Origin: an uncultured Clostridia bacterium
GTDB taxonomy: Bacteria; Bacillota; Clostridia; Christensenellales; Aristaeellaceae
NCBI GenBank assembly: GCA_934670175.1
Contig: CAKUOX010000025.1
Span: forward strand, 1 to 34,141
Direction of reading: 5' to 3'
DNA: 34,141 nucleotides
A program made the position numbers and the translations under genes. Below the pieces are notes generated by a model, which saw nothing but the letters and a program-made list of their open reading frames with translations, made no database searches and was not told the DNA's origin. Positions 22,727-33,806 of the stretch are shown piece after piece (the first letter of the stretch is position 1; each line of letters begins with the position of its first letter).

Positions 22727-24439
22727 ATGCCCATCGTGTATTTTATCAATGAAGGCATACAGCTGAAGGTTGAGGCCGGCGAGACCCTGCAAAGCGCGCA
22801 GATCCGCGCCGGTTTGCAGCCCAATGCGCCCTGCGGCGGCAACGGCAGCTGCGGCAAGTGCGCGGTGCAGATCCGCACAGCAGGCGAAAAAGCGTTCCGG
22901 CAGGTGCTGGCGTGCCAGACTCGGATCGAAAGGGATACGGAGCTTCGTACGCTTTGTACAGAAAACGGCGCGCAGGTACTGACCGACGCCGCTGCCGCCG
23001 ACGCCGAATTCGACCCACAGCTCAGCATAGCGCGCATCCATGTGCCGCGCTGCCAGCGCGGCGAAGGCAGCGCGGACTGGGACAGGCTCAAGCAGGCACT
23101 CGACGGCGCGTTCGGCGCACGCCGCTGGCGCGCAAATCTGAAGGTCGCGTCGGCGCTGGGCGAGCTGATCCGCGCGCATTCGGGCGATCTGACAGCGGTG
23201 ATCTGCGGTGAAACGGTGATCGACGTGCATGGCGGCGATCGCCGGCATGCGATGATCGCCTTCGACGTGGGCACCACCTCCATCGCGGGCTATCTGATCG
23301 ACGCCGCTGACGGCGAGACGCTCGCGCGCGCGGGTATGCTCAACCCGCAGCGACAATTCGGCGCGGATGTCATACTGCGCGCGAGCCACGCGCTTTCTGG
23401 CGGCATGGACGAGCTTTCAAGCCTCGTGCGCGGCGCGCTGAACGAAATCACCCTGCGCCTCTGTGCGGAGGCGGGCATCGAGCCCAGCGATATTTACGCC
23501 GCCTGCGCGGTCGGCAACAGCTGCATGCACCACCTGCTGCTGGGCATTTTGCCCGCGTCGCTGGTGCGCGTGCCCTACAATCCGGCGATCTCCGAGGCGA
23601 TCACATTAAGCGCCGCCGAGATCGAGCTGAACATCCATGCGGGTGCGCCCGTGCTGGTGCTGCCGGTCATCGCGGGCTTCGTCGGCGCGGACACCGTGGC
23701 CTGCCTGCTGGCGGGACACTGGGAGGCGCTTTCGCAGCTGACGCTGCTGATCGACATCGGCACCAACGGCGAAATCGTGCTGGGCGACCATGCGCGGCGC
23801 ATCGCGTGCTCCACGGCGGCGGGGCCTGCCTTCGAGGGCGCGAAGATCTCCTGCGGCATGCGCGGCGCACCCGGCGCGATCGACCGCGTATGGCTGGAGG
23901 ACGGCGCGCTGAAATGGCATGTCATCGGCGATGTGCCCGCGCAGGGCATCTGCGGCTCTGGCCTGATCGACCTGGTGGCGGCGCTGCTGGAAACGGGTGA
24001 AATCAATGAAAGCGGGCGGCTGTCCGGCGGCCCCAAATACCGCCTGGGCGACAGCGATGTGGTGCTCACACAGAAGGATATTCGCGAGGTACAGCTGGCC
24101 AAGGCGGCGATCTGCGCGGGCATCCAGCTGATGGCGCAGCGGCTCGGCGTATCGCTTGCCGAGATCGCGCAGGTGAACATCGCGGGCGCGTTCGGCAGCT
24201 GTCTGAATCCGCGGAGCGCGCTCAGGATCGGCCTTTTGCCCATGGAGCTTGCCGATACGCCCATCACCGCCGTGGGCAACGCCGCAGGCGCGGGCGCGTG
24301 CATGGCGCTGCGCAGCCGCAGAGCCTGGGCGCGCGCCGCCGAGCTGGCGCGGGGCACGGAATTTCTGGAGCTGGCCACGCTGCCGAGCTTTCAGGACACG
24401 TTCGTGGACGCGCTGGAATTCGGGGAGGCAGGGACATGA
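22727..24439 (+). CDS. reductive activator of corrinoid proteins (RACo/RamQ-like)
   Basis: A 570-residue protein with an N-terminal plant-type 2Fe-2S ferredoxin domain: Cys36, Cys42 and Cys45 in APCGGNGSCGKC, and Cys63 in VLACQ. A linker region follows, then a large ASKHA-type ATPase domain (DUF4445) with AFDVGTTSIAGYLID, LLIDIGTNGEIVLG, AGPAFEGAKISCGMRG and GICGSGLIDLVAALL. Such proteins use ATP and an electron to bring inactive Co(II) corrinoids back to Co(I). ATG at 22727 is chosen because AGAGGTGA lies 9 nt upstream; GTG at 22715 has nothing. Its stop overlaps the next start (ATGA). It serves both corrinoid proteins of the locus (inference). Confidence 0.94.
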   Translation: MPIVYFINEGIQLKVEAGETLQSAQIRAGLQPNAPCGGNGSCGKCAVQIRTAGEKAFRQVLACQTRIERDTELRTLCTENGAQVLTDAAAADAEFDPQLSIARIHVPRCQRGEGSADWDRLKQALDGAFGARRWRANLKVASALGELIRAHSGDLTAVICGETVIDVHGGDRRHAMIAFDVGTTSIAGYLIDAADGETLARAGMLNPQRQFGADVILRASHALSGGMDELSSLVRGALNEITLRLCAEAGIEPSDIYAACAVGNSCMHHLLLGILPASLVRVPYNPAISEAITLSAAEIELNIHAGAPVLVLPVIAGFVGADTVACLLAGHWEALSQLTLLIDIGTNGEIVLGDHARRIACSTAAGPAFEGAKISCGMRGAPGAIDRVWLEDGALKWHVIGDVPAQGICGSGLIDLVAALLETGEINESGRLSGGPKYRLGDSDVVLTQKDIREVQLAKAAICAGIQLMAQRLGVSLAEIAQVNIAGAFGSCLNPRSALRIGLLPMELADTPITAVGNAAGAGACMALRSRRAWARAAELARGTEFLELATLPSFQDTFVDALEFGEAGT

Positions 24440-25011
24440 TGCACTTTCCCGAACTCGAGAAGCTGGCGCTGGCGTCGGGCTTTAGCTGCGCCGCGCCGCT
24501 GGCCGTGGACACCATCGAATTAAAGCCCGAGGTTCGGGAAATGTGCGCCTCGGGCAATTGCGCAAAATATGGAACAAGCTGGAGCTGCCCGCCCGCGTGC
24601 GGCGCGCTTGAGGATTGCCGCGCGCGCGTCGCGCAATGCGCCTCGGGCATACTGGTGCAGACGGTTGGGGCATTGGAGGACGTCTGGGACGGCGAGGGCA
24701 TGCTGGCCGCTGAGGCGCGCCACAAGGAGAGCTTCCGCCGCCTGCACGCCGCGCTGCGCCAGAAGGGCGCGCAGGTGCTGGCGCTGGGCGCAGGCTGCTG
24801 TACCAGCTGCGCCATATGCAGCTATCCGGACGCGCCATGCCGCCGCCCGCAGGAAATGACTTCATCCATGGAGGCCTACGGCATACTCGTAAACGAGGTA
24901 TGCCGCCGCAACGGCCTGCGCTATTATTACGGCGCGAACGCCATTGCTTACACCGGCTGCTTCCTGTTCAGTGAGGAGGGATCCGCGCATGGATGCGCAG
25001 GCGATCTATGA
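24436..25011 (+). CDS. DUF2284-like Cys-rich metal/Fe-S-binding protein
   Basis: A 191-residue protein with two cysteine groups: CASGNCAKYGTSWSCPPACG followed by EDC (about residues 37-62), and CCTSCAICSYPDAPCRRP (about 119-136). The TSWSCPP segment is typical of the DUF2284 predicted metal-binding family. The spacing suggests one or two Fe-S clusters. The biochemical role is not known; the family is often found beside corrinoid methyltransferase genes, so a part in electron delivery or activation is plausible. The start overlaps the activator stop by four bases, and its own end overlaps the next gene by 23 bp. Confidence 0.82.
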   Translation: MMHFPELEKLALASGFSCAAPLAVDTIELKPEVREMCASGNCAKYGTSWSCPPACGALEDCRARVAQCASGILVQTVGALEDVWDGEGMLAAEARHKESFRRLHAALRQKGAQVLALGAGCCTSCAICSYPDAPCRRPQEMTSSMEAYGILVNEVCRRNGLRYYYGANAIAYTGCFLFSEEGSAHGCAGDL

Positions 25012-25627
25012 AGCGGCGCGCATGGGGCGCGCGCACCGCGTGCAGCAGCTCATTTCGGAGGCGCTGGATGCGGGCGCAGACCCGACGGCGCTGCTCGACG
25101 CGCTGATACCGGCGATCGATGAGGTCGGGCAGCGCTACCGGCAGTATGACGTGGACATCGCGACCCTGCTGAACGTCGCCCGCAGCGTGCAAAAGGGCAT
25201 GGACGTATTGTCCGAAGCCATGCGCGGCGCGCGCCAGTGCGTCGGGCGCGTGATACTGGGCACAGTGGAGGGCGATCTGCACGACGTCGGCAAGAACCTG
25301 GTCGCCATCATGCTCAGGATATACGGCTTCGACGTCATCGACCTTGGCGTGGACGTTTCCGGCAGGCAATTCGTGGAAGCGGCGCTGCAAAACCCGGACG
25401 TGCACATCGTGTGCCTGTCCTGCCTGATCAACACCAGCATGCCCGAAATGCGGCGCTGCACGCGCCTGATCCGCAGCGACCCGCGCCTGGCGCACGTCAG
25501 GATCATGGTCGGGGGCGCGCCGATCAACGGGCGCTTTGCCGAGGAGATCGGCGCGGACGTCTATACGGACAACGCCGTGGATGCGGCAAAGGCGGCGCTG
25601 AAAATGACGCAGGATGAGTGTTTGTAG
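24989..25627 (+). CDS. corrinoid (B12-binding) methyl-carrier protein 2
   Basis: A 212-residue paralogue of the carrier at 21027-21656. The N-terminal cap (about 1-80) has DVDIATLLNVARSVQKGMDVL. The B12 domain has GDLHDVGKN (His98), VIDLGVDVSGRQFVEAAL, VCLSCLINTSM and VGGAPINGRFAEEIGADVY. Cap-domain residues differ more between the two carriers than the B12 sites, so they may dock different methyltransferases. GAGGAGGG lies 8 nt before the ATG, inside the preceding gene. It is co-transcribed with the activator and the regulator. Confidence 0.92.
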   Translation: MDAQAIYEAARMGRAHRVQQLISEALDAGADPTALLDALIPAIDEVGQRYRQYDVDIATLLNVARSVQKGMDVLSEAMRGARQCVGRVILGTVEGDLHDVGKNLVAIMLRIYGFDVIDLGVDVSGRQFVEAALQNPDVHIVCLSCLINTSMPEMRRCTRLIRSDPRLAHVRIMVGGAPINGRFAEEIGADVYTDNAVDAAKAALKMTQDECL

Positions 25628-25653
25628 ATACTGATCGAAATGGAGACGGACGC

Positions 25654-27129
25654 ATGAAACTTGGCTGTGATCTGGTGCAGGCGGCATTGGCGGCGCAATT
25701 TGACGGCGCCGAAATCTTCGGCGGCGGCGAATTTGAGCTTGAACGGCCGCTGCTGTGGTCGCCTGAGCAGCAGGCCGCTGCCGGAAGGCTGTATGTGCTC
25801 GACAGTGCGGACACAGCGCCGCTTCGGGCGGACAGCCTCACGGTCTATGCGGGCGGCGCGGCGCATCCGGGCTCGGGCTGCTGCGCCTGCATCGGCGCGC
25901 CCGCCGCGCAGGTATTCAATTTCCTTCAGCAGCTGTTTGACCGCTATGACGCCTGGGAGCGGCAGCTGGACGCGCTCACGCTGGCACAGAGCGGGCTGAC
26001 CGGCGTGCTGGCCGCCGCGCATGAGATGCTTAAAAATCCGCTGATCGTGGTGGACAGTGAATTCTCCCCCGTCGCCCAGTTTGGTGAGGCTGAGCTGCGC
26101 ATGCTGGATCTCAGCGACGCCGATACGTTTTCCGTCCTGAAAACCGACGCGGGCTACGCCGGACAATGCGGCGGGGCGGCGCCGTTTCTCTGCAGCGAAG
26201 CGCTGCTGGGCTGCCGCTTCTGGAGCGCGAATATCGGCGGGCTGCCCACGGCGCATCGCCTGCTGCTGATGGAGGGCTCCGCGCCGCTCAGGCCCGGCTC
26301 CGGCATGCTGCTGAAATACCTGATACCGCATGTGCGCGCGGCCCTGCTGCGGGATCAGCAGGTGGACATCGCCGGCAACCGGCTCGAGGAATTGCTGATG
26401 CAGGTGCTGACGGAGCGCGGCGCGGACTATCTGCAGCTCAGCAACCAGCTTTCGCGCCTGGGCTGGAGCGCCGAGCACGAATACTTCTGCCTGGTGCTGC
26501 GGCTGATGCGTCAGGTCAGTCAGGGGCTGTCCATCCACCAGATCTGCGTCACCCTGCGGCGGCGCTATCCGCAGTGCTGCCCGCTGGTATACCGCAGCCA
26601 GATCGTATGCTATTTCAACGCCACCGCGCTTGGTAAAAGCCTGAAGGAGATCGCGCGCGAGCTGACCATTTTCATTCGGGACGAGCTGCTCAGCGCGGGC
26701 TACAGCCGCCCGATGCGCGGCCACAGCTGCCTGCGACGGCAGTTCGTTCAGGCCGAGGCCGCGCTGGAAATCGACGCGCGCTGGCATCCAAACATCTGGA
26801 TCCATCACTTCGATTCCATTTCCATGCGCTTCCTGCTCAGCGAAGCCACGCACCGCCTGCCCGGCGAAATGATCTGTCACCCCGGGCTGCTCGCCCTGCG
26901 CGCGCATGATGCAAAAAACGGCACCGATTACCTGCACACGCTGAAGGTGTACCTGCAGCACAACCTCAACGCGGTGCGGAGCGCACGCGCCCTGTTCATT
27001 CACCGCAGCACCTTCCTCTATCGTCTGGATCGCATTCTGGAAATACTGGACAGCGCGCTGGATGATCCAGAGGAGCTAACCTACCTCTCCGTATCCTTCA
27101 TGCTGCTGGATGAAATTGAAAAAAGATAG
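25654..27129 (+). CDS. PucR/CdaR-family transcriptional regulator
   Basis: A 491-residue regulator. The C-terminal helix-turn-helix of the PucR type (HTH_30) is clear: YLHTLKVYLQHNLNAVRSARALFIHRSTFLYRLDRI (about residues 425-460). The middle has a GGDEF-like/CdaR region (FCLVLRLMRQ..., LRRQFVQAEAALEI), and the N-terminal half is a sensor-like region without a motif I know. It probably senses a substrate or methyl-donor signal and controls the divergent promoters; the inverted repeat at 22599-22627 is a candidate site. ATG at 25654 has GGAGACGGA upstream. Last gene of the rightward operon, followed by a terminator. Confidence 0.85.
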   Translation: MKLGCDLVQAALAAQFDGAEIFGGGEFELERPLLWSPEQQAAAGRLYVLDSADTAPLRADSLTVYAGGAAHPGSGCCACIGAPAAQVFNFLQQLFDRYDAWERQLDALTLAQSGLTGVLAAAHEMLKNPLIVVDSEFSPVAQFGEAELRMLDLSDADTFSVLKTDAGYAGQCGGAAPFLCSEALLGCRFWSANIGGLPTAHRLLLMEGSAPLRPGSGMLLKYLIPHVRAALLRDQQVDIAGNRLEELLMQVLTERGADYLQLSNQLSRLGWSAEHEYFCLVLRLMRQVSQGLSIHQICVTLRRRYPQCCPLVYRSQIVCYFNATALGKSLKEIARELTIFIRDELLSAGYSRPMRGHSCLRRQFVQAEAALEIDARWHPNIWIHHFDSISMRFLLSEATHRLPGEMICHPGLLALRAHDAKNGTDYLHTLKVYLQHNLNAVRSARALFIHRSTFLYRLDRILEILDSALDDPEELTYLSVSFMLLDEIEKR

Positions 27130-27164
27130 GACGCCGATCAATTTCGGGCGTCCTTTTCTTTTTG
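27129..27164. terminator. bidirectional terminator between the pucR-type and GH13 genes
   Basis: Stem GGACGCC/GGCGTCC (27129-27135 and 27147-27153) around an 11-nt loop, then TTTTCTTTTT on the plus strand and TATCTTTTTT on the minus strand. It overlaps the end of the regulator gene. Confidence 0.88.
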
Positions 27165-27222
27165 AAATATTGAAATATGAGGATTGGCAAAGTCCAAACC
27201 CTGCGGGCCAGCGAACCCCTTA

Positions 27223-29064
27223 TTATGCCAGCCGCAGAGCGCTCTCGGCGGGCACCTCCAGTGTCCTGCCGCCGTATTCGACCCAGCGGCTGCCGCTCGA
27301 ACGGTTCACCGCCACGGCGCGCGCCTCGTCCTTCGCGGGCATGCCGAACGCATCCGCGCCGTCCTGAATAAAACGCTCCACGATCACCACGTCCTCGCCC
27401 GCCGCCGTCAGGCGCATTTCACCCGTCCTGAGCGCGACGGAGCCCATGCGCCGAAGCGCCGCATCGCGGAAGGCTTCGACCAGCGCCTTATCCTCGCGTC
27501 CCCAGGGATAGGTACCCCGACAGTAGGGATCGGACATGCCGTAGAGTCCGGCCTCGTCGCCATAGTACAGGCAGGGCATGCCGGGCAGCGCACAGACCAG
27601 CTCCCACGCGGCGATCAGCCGCCGGCGGCCGCGCGCGTAGTCCTCCGCGCTCAGCTCGATGGGATAGCGGTATTTGCGCTCCGGCTCCATGTTGCCTACG
27701 TCCGCCAGCACCGTCAGCGCGCGCGGCTTGTCGTGGCTGCCCAGAAGGTTCATCTGCGAATAGAAGAAGGTGCGCGGCTGGTTTTCGCGCATGCTCAGCA
27801 CGCGGCGCACAAATTCCATGGCGTTGATGCGCCCCAGCATGAACAGCAGCACCGCATCGCGCAGCGGATAATTCATGGTCGCATCCAGCGTGTCGCCCGC
27901 GCAATAGCAGCGCGTCTCGCCGTAGGCCACCTTGTTGCTCGGATCCTCCCACACCTCGCCGATCAGCGCGGCCTCGGGATCGATCTCCCTTTCGCGGCGG
28001 CGCAGCTCGCGGATGAAATCCATCGGCAGCTCGTCGGCCACGTCCAGCCGCCAGCCGCCGGCGCCCGCGCGCAGCCAGTGCGCCAGCACGCTGTCCCTGC
28101 CGGAAATGATGAATTTGCGGTAGGACGGATCCTCCTCGCGCACGTTGGGCAGCGTCTTAAAGCCCCACCAGCTGTCGTATTCGTCCGGCCACTTTTCAAA
28201 GCTGTACCAGCTGCGGTACGGGCTCGCCGGATCGCAGTATGCGCCGTGGCCGCCGTAGCTGCTGTAACGGTCGAAGTAGCGGCTGTCCGCGCCGGTATGG
28301 GAAAACACGCCGTCGAGCACGATGCGCACGCCCACTTTTTTCGCCTCGGCGCACAGCGTGCGGAAATCCGCCTCCGTGCCGAAGGACGGGTCGATCTGCA
28401 TGTAATCGCCGGTATCGTATTTATGGTTGCTCTCGGCGCGGAAGATGGGGTTCAGGTACAGCGCCGTCACACCCAGCGAACGGATATACGGCAGCTTTTC
28501 CCGTATGCCGTTCAGATTGCCGCCAAAGAAATCGTTGGCGGTGCAGTTGCCGCGCTTGTCATTGATGACCAGCGCGGGATCATCGTCCCAGCGGGCGTGA
28601 TAATACGCCCCCGCCGGCAGCTTTTCACGGTCAAGACCGCCCGCGTTGCAGAAGCGATCCACCATGATCTGCATCATCAGCCCCTCGCGCATCCACCTGG
28701 GCGTATCGAACGCGGGGTCGTATACCGTCAGCTGGAAGGATGCGGGCTCATAGCGGTGGCAGCAGCCCTCGCCGCCGCGGTTGTCCGCCGCATTGCCCAG
28801 ATACCAGATCTGCCCCTGCTCGTCCGCCGCCATGAAATAATACCACAGCAGCCCGGGCTTTTCCGGTATCTCCATTTCATATTCATACATGCCGCCGTCC
28901 AGGTGGCGCATATACCAGCGATATTCAGCGCCCTCCCACCAGATGCGCAGCGTAACGTTTTGCATGCCCTCGGCGCGTACGCGCAGTCGCACGCGGCTGC
29001 CGCAGGGCGCGGCGCCCTGCGGACAGCGGTATTCATCCTGTCTGGAATTGTGATAAAAGATCAT
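27223..29064 (-). CDS. GH13 alpha-amylase-family enzyme (neopullulanase/maltodextrinase-like)
   Basis: A 613-residue glycoside hydrolase. An N-terminal beta-sandwich (about 1-115) typical of cyclomaltodextrinase/neopullulanase-type enzymes precedes the catalytic barrel. Conserved regions are DGVFSH (251-256), GWRLDVADE with nucleophile Asp341, LIGEVWED with acid/base Glu370, and LLGSHDK with Asp445. A GMPCLYYGDEAGL segment and a C-terminal domain follow. No signal peptide, so it acts inside the cell on maltodextrins, glycogen branches or imported oligosaccharides. Only one base separates it from the glgP stop, and its ribosome site is weak (GAAGCTG), so it depends on glgP translation. The exact specificity (pullulanase or alpha-glucosidase-like) cannot be fixed. 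Confidence 0.92.
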   Translation of the reverse strand: MIFYHNSRQDEYRCPQGAAPCGSRVRLRVRAEGMQNVTLRIWWEGAEYRWYMRHLDGGMYEYEMEIPEKPGLLWYYFMAADEQGQIWYLGNAADNRGGEGCCHRYEPASFQLTVYDPAFDTPRWMREGLMMQIMVDRFCNAGGLDREKLPAGAYYHARWDDDPALVINDKRGNCTANDFFGGNLNGIREKLPYIRSLGVTALYLNPIFRAESNHKYDTGDYMQIDPSFGTEADFRTLCAEAKKVGVRIVLDGVFSHTGADSRYFDRYSSYGGHGAYCDPASPYRSWYSFEKWPDEYDSWWGFKTLPNVREEDPSYRKFIISGRDSVLAHWLRAGAGGWRLDVADELPMDFIRELRRREREIDPEAALIGEVWEDPSNKVAYGETRCYCAGDTLDATMNYPLRDAVLLFMLGRINAMEFVRRVLSMRENQPRTFFYSQMNLLGSHDKPRALTVLADVGNMEPERKYRYPIELSAEDYARGRRRLIAAWELVCALPGMPCLYYGDEAGLYGMSDPYCRGTYPWGREDKALVEAFRDAALRRMGSVALRTGEMRLTAAGEDVVIVERFIQDGADAFGMPAKDEARAVAVNRSSGSRWVEYGGRTLEVPAESALRLA

Positions 29065-29065
29065 A

Positions 29066-31513
<2,448 letters not shown>

Positions 31514-31575
31514 TTGAGCCGCACCTCCGATTCTGTCGAGCCTCTTTCCGCCAGAAATACAAATAACCATTTTGC

Positions 31576-31604
31576 AGTATAGCACGTTTTGCCCAAAACT
31601 GCAA
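31576..31604 (-). promoter_or_regulatory. promoter of glgP-GH13 with an inverted repeat in the spacer
   Basis: On the minus strand: TTGCAG (31604-31599), 17-nt spacer, TATACT (31581-31576) with a TGC extension. The spacer contains the perfect inverted repeat GTTTTG-CC-CAAAAC (31587-31600), a candidate operator. Confidence 0.75.
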
Positions 31605-31739
31605 ACCCATCCGGCGTTTCATGACGATCAGCATTTCTAAAAATGCAATTTTTCTGCCATTTCGCGGCGTAACCGCATCGATTATGAATTATTTTATCTC
31701 TTAGTATTCAGATTTAACGCACATTTCACCATCACCCCC

Positions 31740-31768
31740 GTGACACGCCGTCCGTTTTGGAATACAAT
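31740..31768 (+). promoter_or_regulatory. promoter of the aminotransferase gene
   Basis: GTGACA (31740-31745), 17-nt spacer, TACAAT (31763-31768). The leader then carries a perfect 8-bp hairpin GCCGGAGC/GCTCCGGC (31783-31801) just before the AAAGGAAG ribosome site. Confidence 0.8.
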
Positions 31769-31823
31769 AGAACCATAAAGCTGCCGGAGCGGCGCTCCGG
31801 CCTGAAAGGAAGTACCGATTATT

Positions 31824-33026
31824 ATGCCGCTGAGCTTATCTGAACGCGCGCTGGCGATCTCCCCCTCGGTCACGCTGGCGATAGATACGCAGGCCAAGAA
31901 GCTGCGCGCCGAAGGGTTGGACGTCATTCCCTTTGGCGCGGGCGAGCCGGATTTCTGCACCCCCGAATACATCAACGATGCGGGCAAGTTTGCCATCGAC
32001 GCGGGCATCACGCGCTATACCGCCGTAGCGGGCACGATGGATCTGCGCACGAAAATATGCGAAAAATTCTTCCGCGACAACGGCCTTGAATATAACCCCT
32101 CGCAGATCATCGTTTCCAACGGCGCCAAGCAGGTGCTCTTTACAGCGCTGAGCGCCATCATCAACCCCGGCGACGAGGTGCTTCTGCCCGCGCCCTGCTG
32201 GCTGAGCTATCCGGAAATGGTGCGCATGGTGGGCGGTACACCGGTCATGGTGGACGGCCAGGAGGAAAACGACTTCATCGTCACCGCCGATATGCTGCGC
32301 CCGCATGTCACCGAGCACACCAAGGCCATCATCCTCAACAGCCCGAACAACCCGAACGGCTGCGTCTATCCCGCGCAGGTGCTGTCTGAAATCGCGCAGC
32401 TCGCCGTGGAAAAGGGCTTCTATATCATATCGGACGAGATATATGAAAAGCTGATCTACGACGGCGAGGCGCATCGCTCGCCCGCCTCGTTCAGCGAAGA
32501 GGTAAAGGCGCAGACCATCGTGGTCAACGGCGTATCCAAGACCTATGCCATGACCGGCTGGCGCATCGGCTATGCCGCGGGCCCCAAGCCCGTGATCAGG
32601 GCGATGACCTCGTTCCAGAGCCACGCCTCCTCCAATGCCAATTCCATCGCGCAATATGCCGCGGCCACAGCGCTCTCCTGCGGCGATACCTATATCAAAT
32701 CCATGATCACGGAATATGATGTGCGCCGCCGCCTGATGCACCGCATGCTCAACGAGATTCCCGGCCTGTCGTGCAGACTGCCGAAGGGCGCGTTCTACAT
32801 CATGCTCAACCTCGGCGGCGCGCTGGGCAAGAAATATAAGGGACAGCTGATCGACGGCAGTACGAAATTTGCCGAGCTGCTGCTCAATGAAAAGCGCGTA
32901 GCGGTGGTGCCCGCGTTGGCCTTTGGCAACGATGGCTTCGCTCGCCTCAGCTACGCCACCAGCCGTCAGAACATCGTGGAGGGCTGCCGCAGGATCGCCG
33001 CCTTCATGAGCGAGCTGGAGGACTGA
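31824..33026 (+). CDS. class I (aspartate-type) aminotransferase
   Basis: A 400-residue PLP aminotransferase of the I-gamma (AspB/AspC) type. Evidence: FGAGEPDF (37-44), NSPNNPNG (172-179), Asp204 in IISDEIYE, the PLP lysine in GVSKTYAMTGWRIGY (Lys239), and a C-terminal FARLSYATS with the substrate arginine. The likely reaction is glutamate/aspartate transamination; tyrosine- or prephenate-active relatives share these motifs, so the substrate is not certain. AAAGGAAG lies 9-10 nt before the ATG. It is monocistronic with its own promoter and a strong terminator at 33096-33135. Confidence 0.93.
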   Translation: MPLSLSERALAISPSVTLAIDTQAKKLRAEGLDVIPFGAGEPDFCTPEYINDAGKFAIDAGITRYTAVAGTMDLRTKICEKFFRDNGLEYNPSQIIVSNGAKQVLFTALSAIINPGDEVLLPAPCWLSYPEMVRMVGGTPVMVDGQEENDFIVTADMLRPHVTEHTKAIILNSPNNPNGCVYPAQVLSEIAQLAVEKGFYIISDEIYEKLIYDGEAHRSPASFSEEVKAQTIVVNGVSKTYAMTGWRIGYAAGPKPVIRAMTSFQSHASSNANSIAQYAAATALSCGDTYIKSMITEYDVRRRLMHRMLNEIPGLSCRLPKGAFYIMLNLGGALGKKYKGQLIDGSTKFAELLLNEKRVAVVPALAFGNDGFARLSYATSRQNIVEGCRRIAAFMSELED

Positions 33027-33056
33027 GGCCCATTCAGCAGGAATCGGCGGGAGCGT

Positions 33057-33093
33057 GCTTCCCCGTCCACCAGGCTTGTCAATTTGACAAGCT
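33057..33093. repeat. dispersed hairpin repeat, copy C (short loop)
   Basis: GCTTCCCCGTCCACCAG followed by GCTTGTCAATTTGACAAGC, where the T-rich loop of copies A and B is missing. GGCGGGAGCGT precedes it, as in copy B. It lies between the aminotransferase stop and its terminator. Confidence 0.85.
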
Positions 33094-33095
33094 AA

Positions 33096-33135
33096 AGGGA
33101 GTCTCTGGACGCTTTGTCCGGAGGCCCCCTGTTTT
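33096..33135 (+). terminator. terminator of the aminotransferase gene
   Basis: A 15-bp stem (33096-33110 with 33116-33130) with one mismatch and two wobble pairs, loop GCTTT, then GTTTTATC. It also faces the end of the holin-like gene at 33150. Confidence 0.82.
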
Positions 33136-33149
33136 ATCTGCTCGTTCGT

Positions 33150-33446
33150 TTATTCGTCCTGCGCCTTCTGTGCACCCTCCTTCACGCGGTTGACCGCAGC
33201 ATAGCCGCCGTTTGAAGCCAGCGACACCAGCGCCGCATTGAAAAGCGCAAGCACCGCGCCCTTCACGGAAAAGCCGCCGCCAAAGGTGAGCGCCAGCAGC
33301 AGCGTGCCCAGCGCCAGCAAGTAGCTCCACAGCTGCGTGGGAATGCGCCGTATACCGGGCGCGTCCTTCGTGATCTGCGTCAGCAGACCGACCGCCGCAG
33401 CCGCGCCCGCGTAGGAGCCCAGGCCGTCCCAATCAAAGAATTCCAT
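33150..33446 (-). CDS. holin-like small membrane protein
   Basis: A 98-residue protein with three hydrophobic segments (about 13-26, 39-56 and 61-85) and a charged C-terminus (RVKEGAQKAQDE). This is the size and layout of small phage holins, which form pores that let lysin reach the wall. GAGGGGG lies 7 nt before the ATG at 33446. It is the last of three tandem genes whose order (lysin, XhlA-like, holin) is that of a phage lysis cassette. The exact holin family is not clear. Confidence 0.7.
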   Translation of the reverse strand: MEFFDWDGLGSYAGAAAAVGLLTQITKDAPGIRRIPTQLWSYLLALGTLLLALTFGGGFSVKGAVLALFNAALVSLASNGGYAAVNRVKEGAQKAQDE

Positions 33447-33458
33447 TCCATCGCCCCC

Positions 33459-33800
33459 TCATCTGATGCAATAGCCTATGACCGCACCGACCGCGGCCAG
33501 AACCAGATATTTGATGATCTCAAAGCCCAGCTTCTTCCACCGTTCGCCGGGCTCCTTTTCCATTGCCTGTACGCGCGCCGCCACGCCCTCCAGGCTACCG
33601 GTCAGCTTGTCCAGCTTCTTGTTCAGCGCCTCTATGGCGTCCGCCTGGCGCTGAAGCGTGATCAGTATTTCATTCTGGCGGCGGGTGCTCACCTCCAGCT
33701 CGTCCAGCCTCCGCCGAAACGAGGCGTGCTCGCTGCGGTTCTCCGCCGCGGCCTCCAGAGCCTGAGTCAGACGCCGCTGAACCTCAATATACTGCTCCAT
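33459..33800 (-). CDS. XhlA-like coiled-coil protein with C-terminal membrane anchor
   Basis: A 113-residue protein. A long charged helix with heptads (about 1-85: ...IEALNKKLDKLTGSLEGV...) is followed by one membrane segment at the C-terminus (IIKYLVLAAVGAVIGY). This is the plan of XhlA-type proteins that act with holins in Bacillus phage PBSX-like lysis modules. It starts 6 nt after the lysin stop, with a weak GTGAAG site overlapping it, so translation is probably coupled. It could instead be a spanin-like or unrelated phage protein. Confidence 0.68.
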   Translation of the reverse strand: MEQYIEVQRRLTQALEAAAENRSEHASFRRRLDELEVSTRRQNEILITLQRQADAIEALNKKLDKLTGSLEGVAARVQAMEKEPGERWKKLGFEIIKYLVLAAVGAVIGYCIR

Positions 33801-33806
33801 GTGTCT

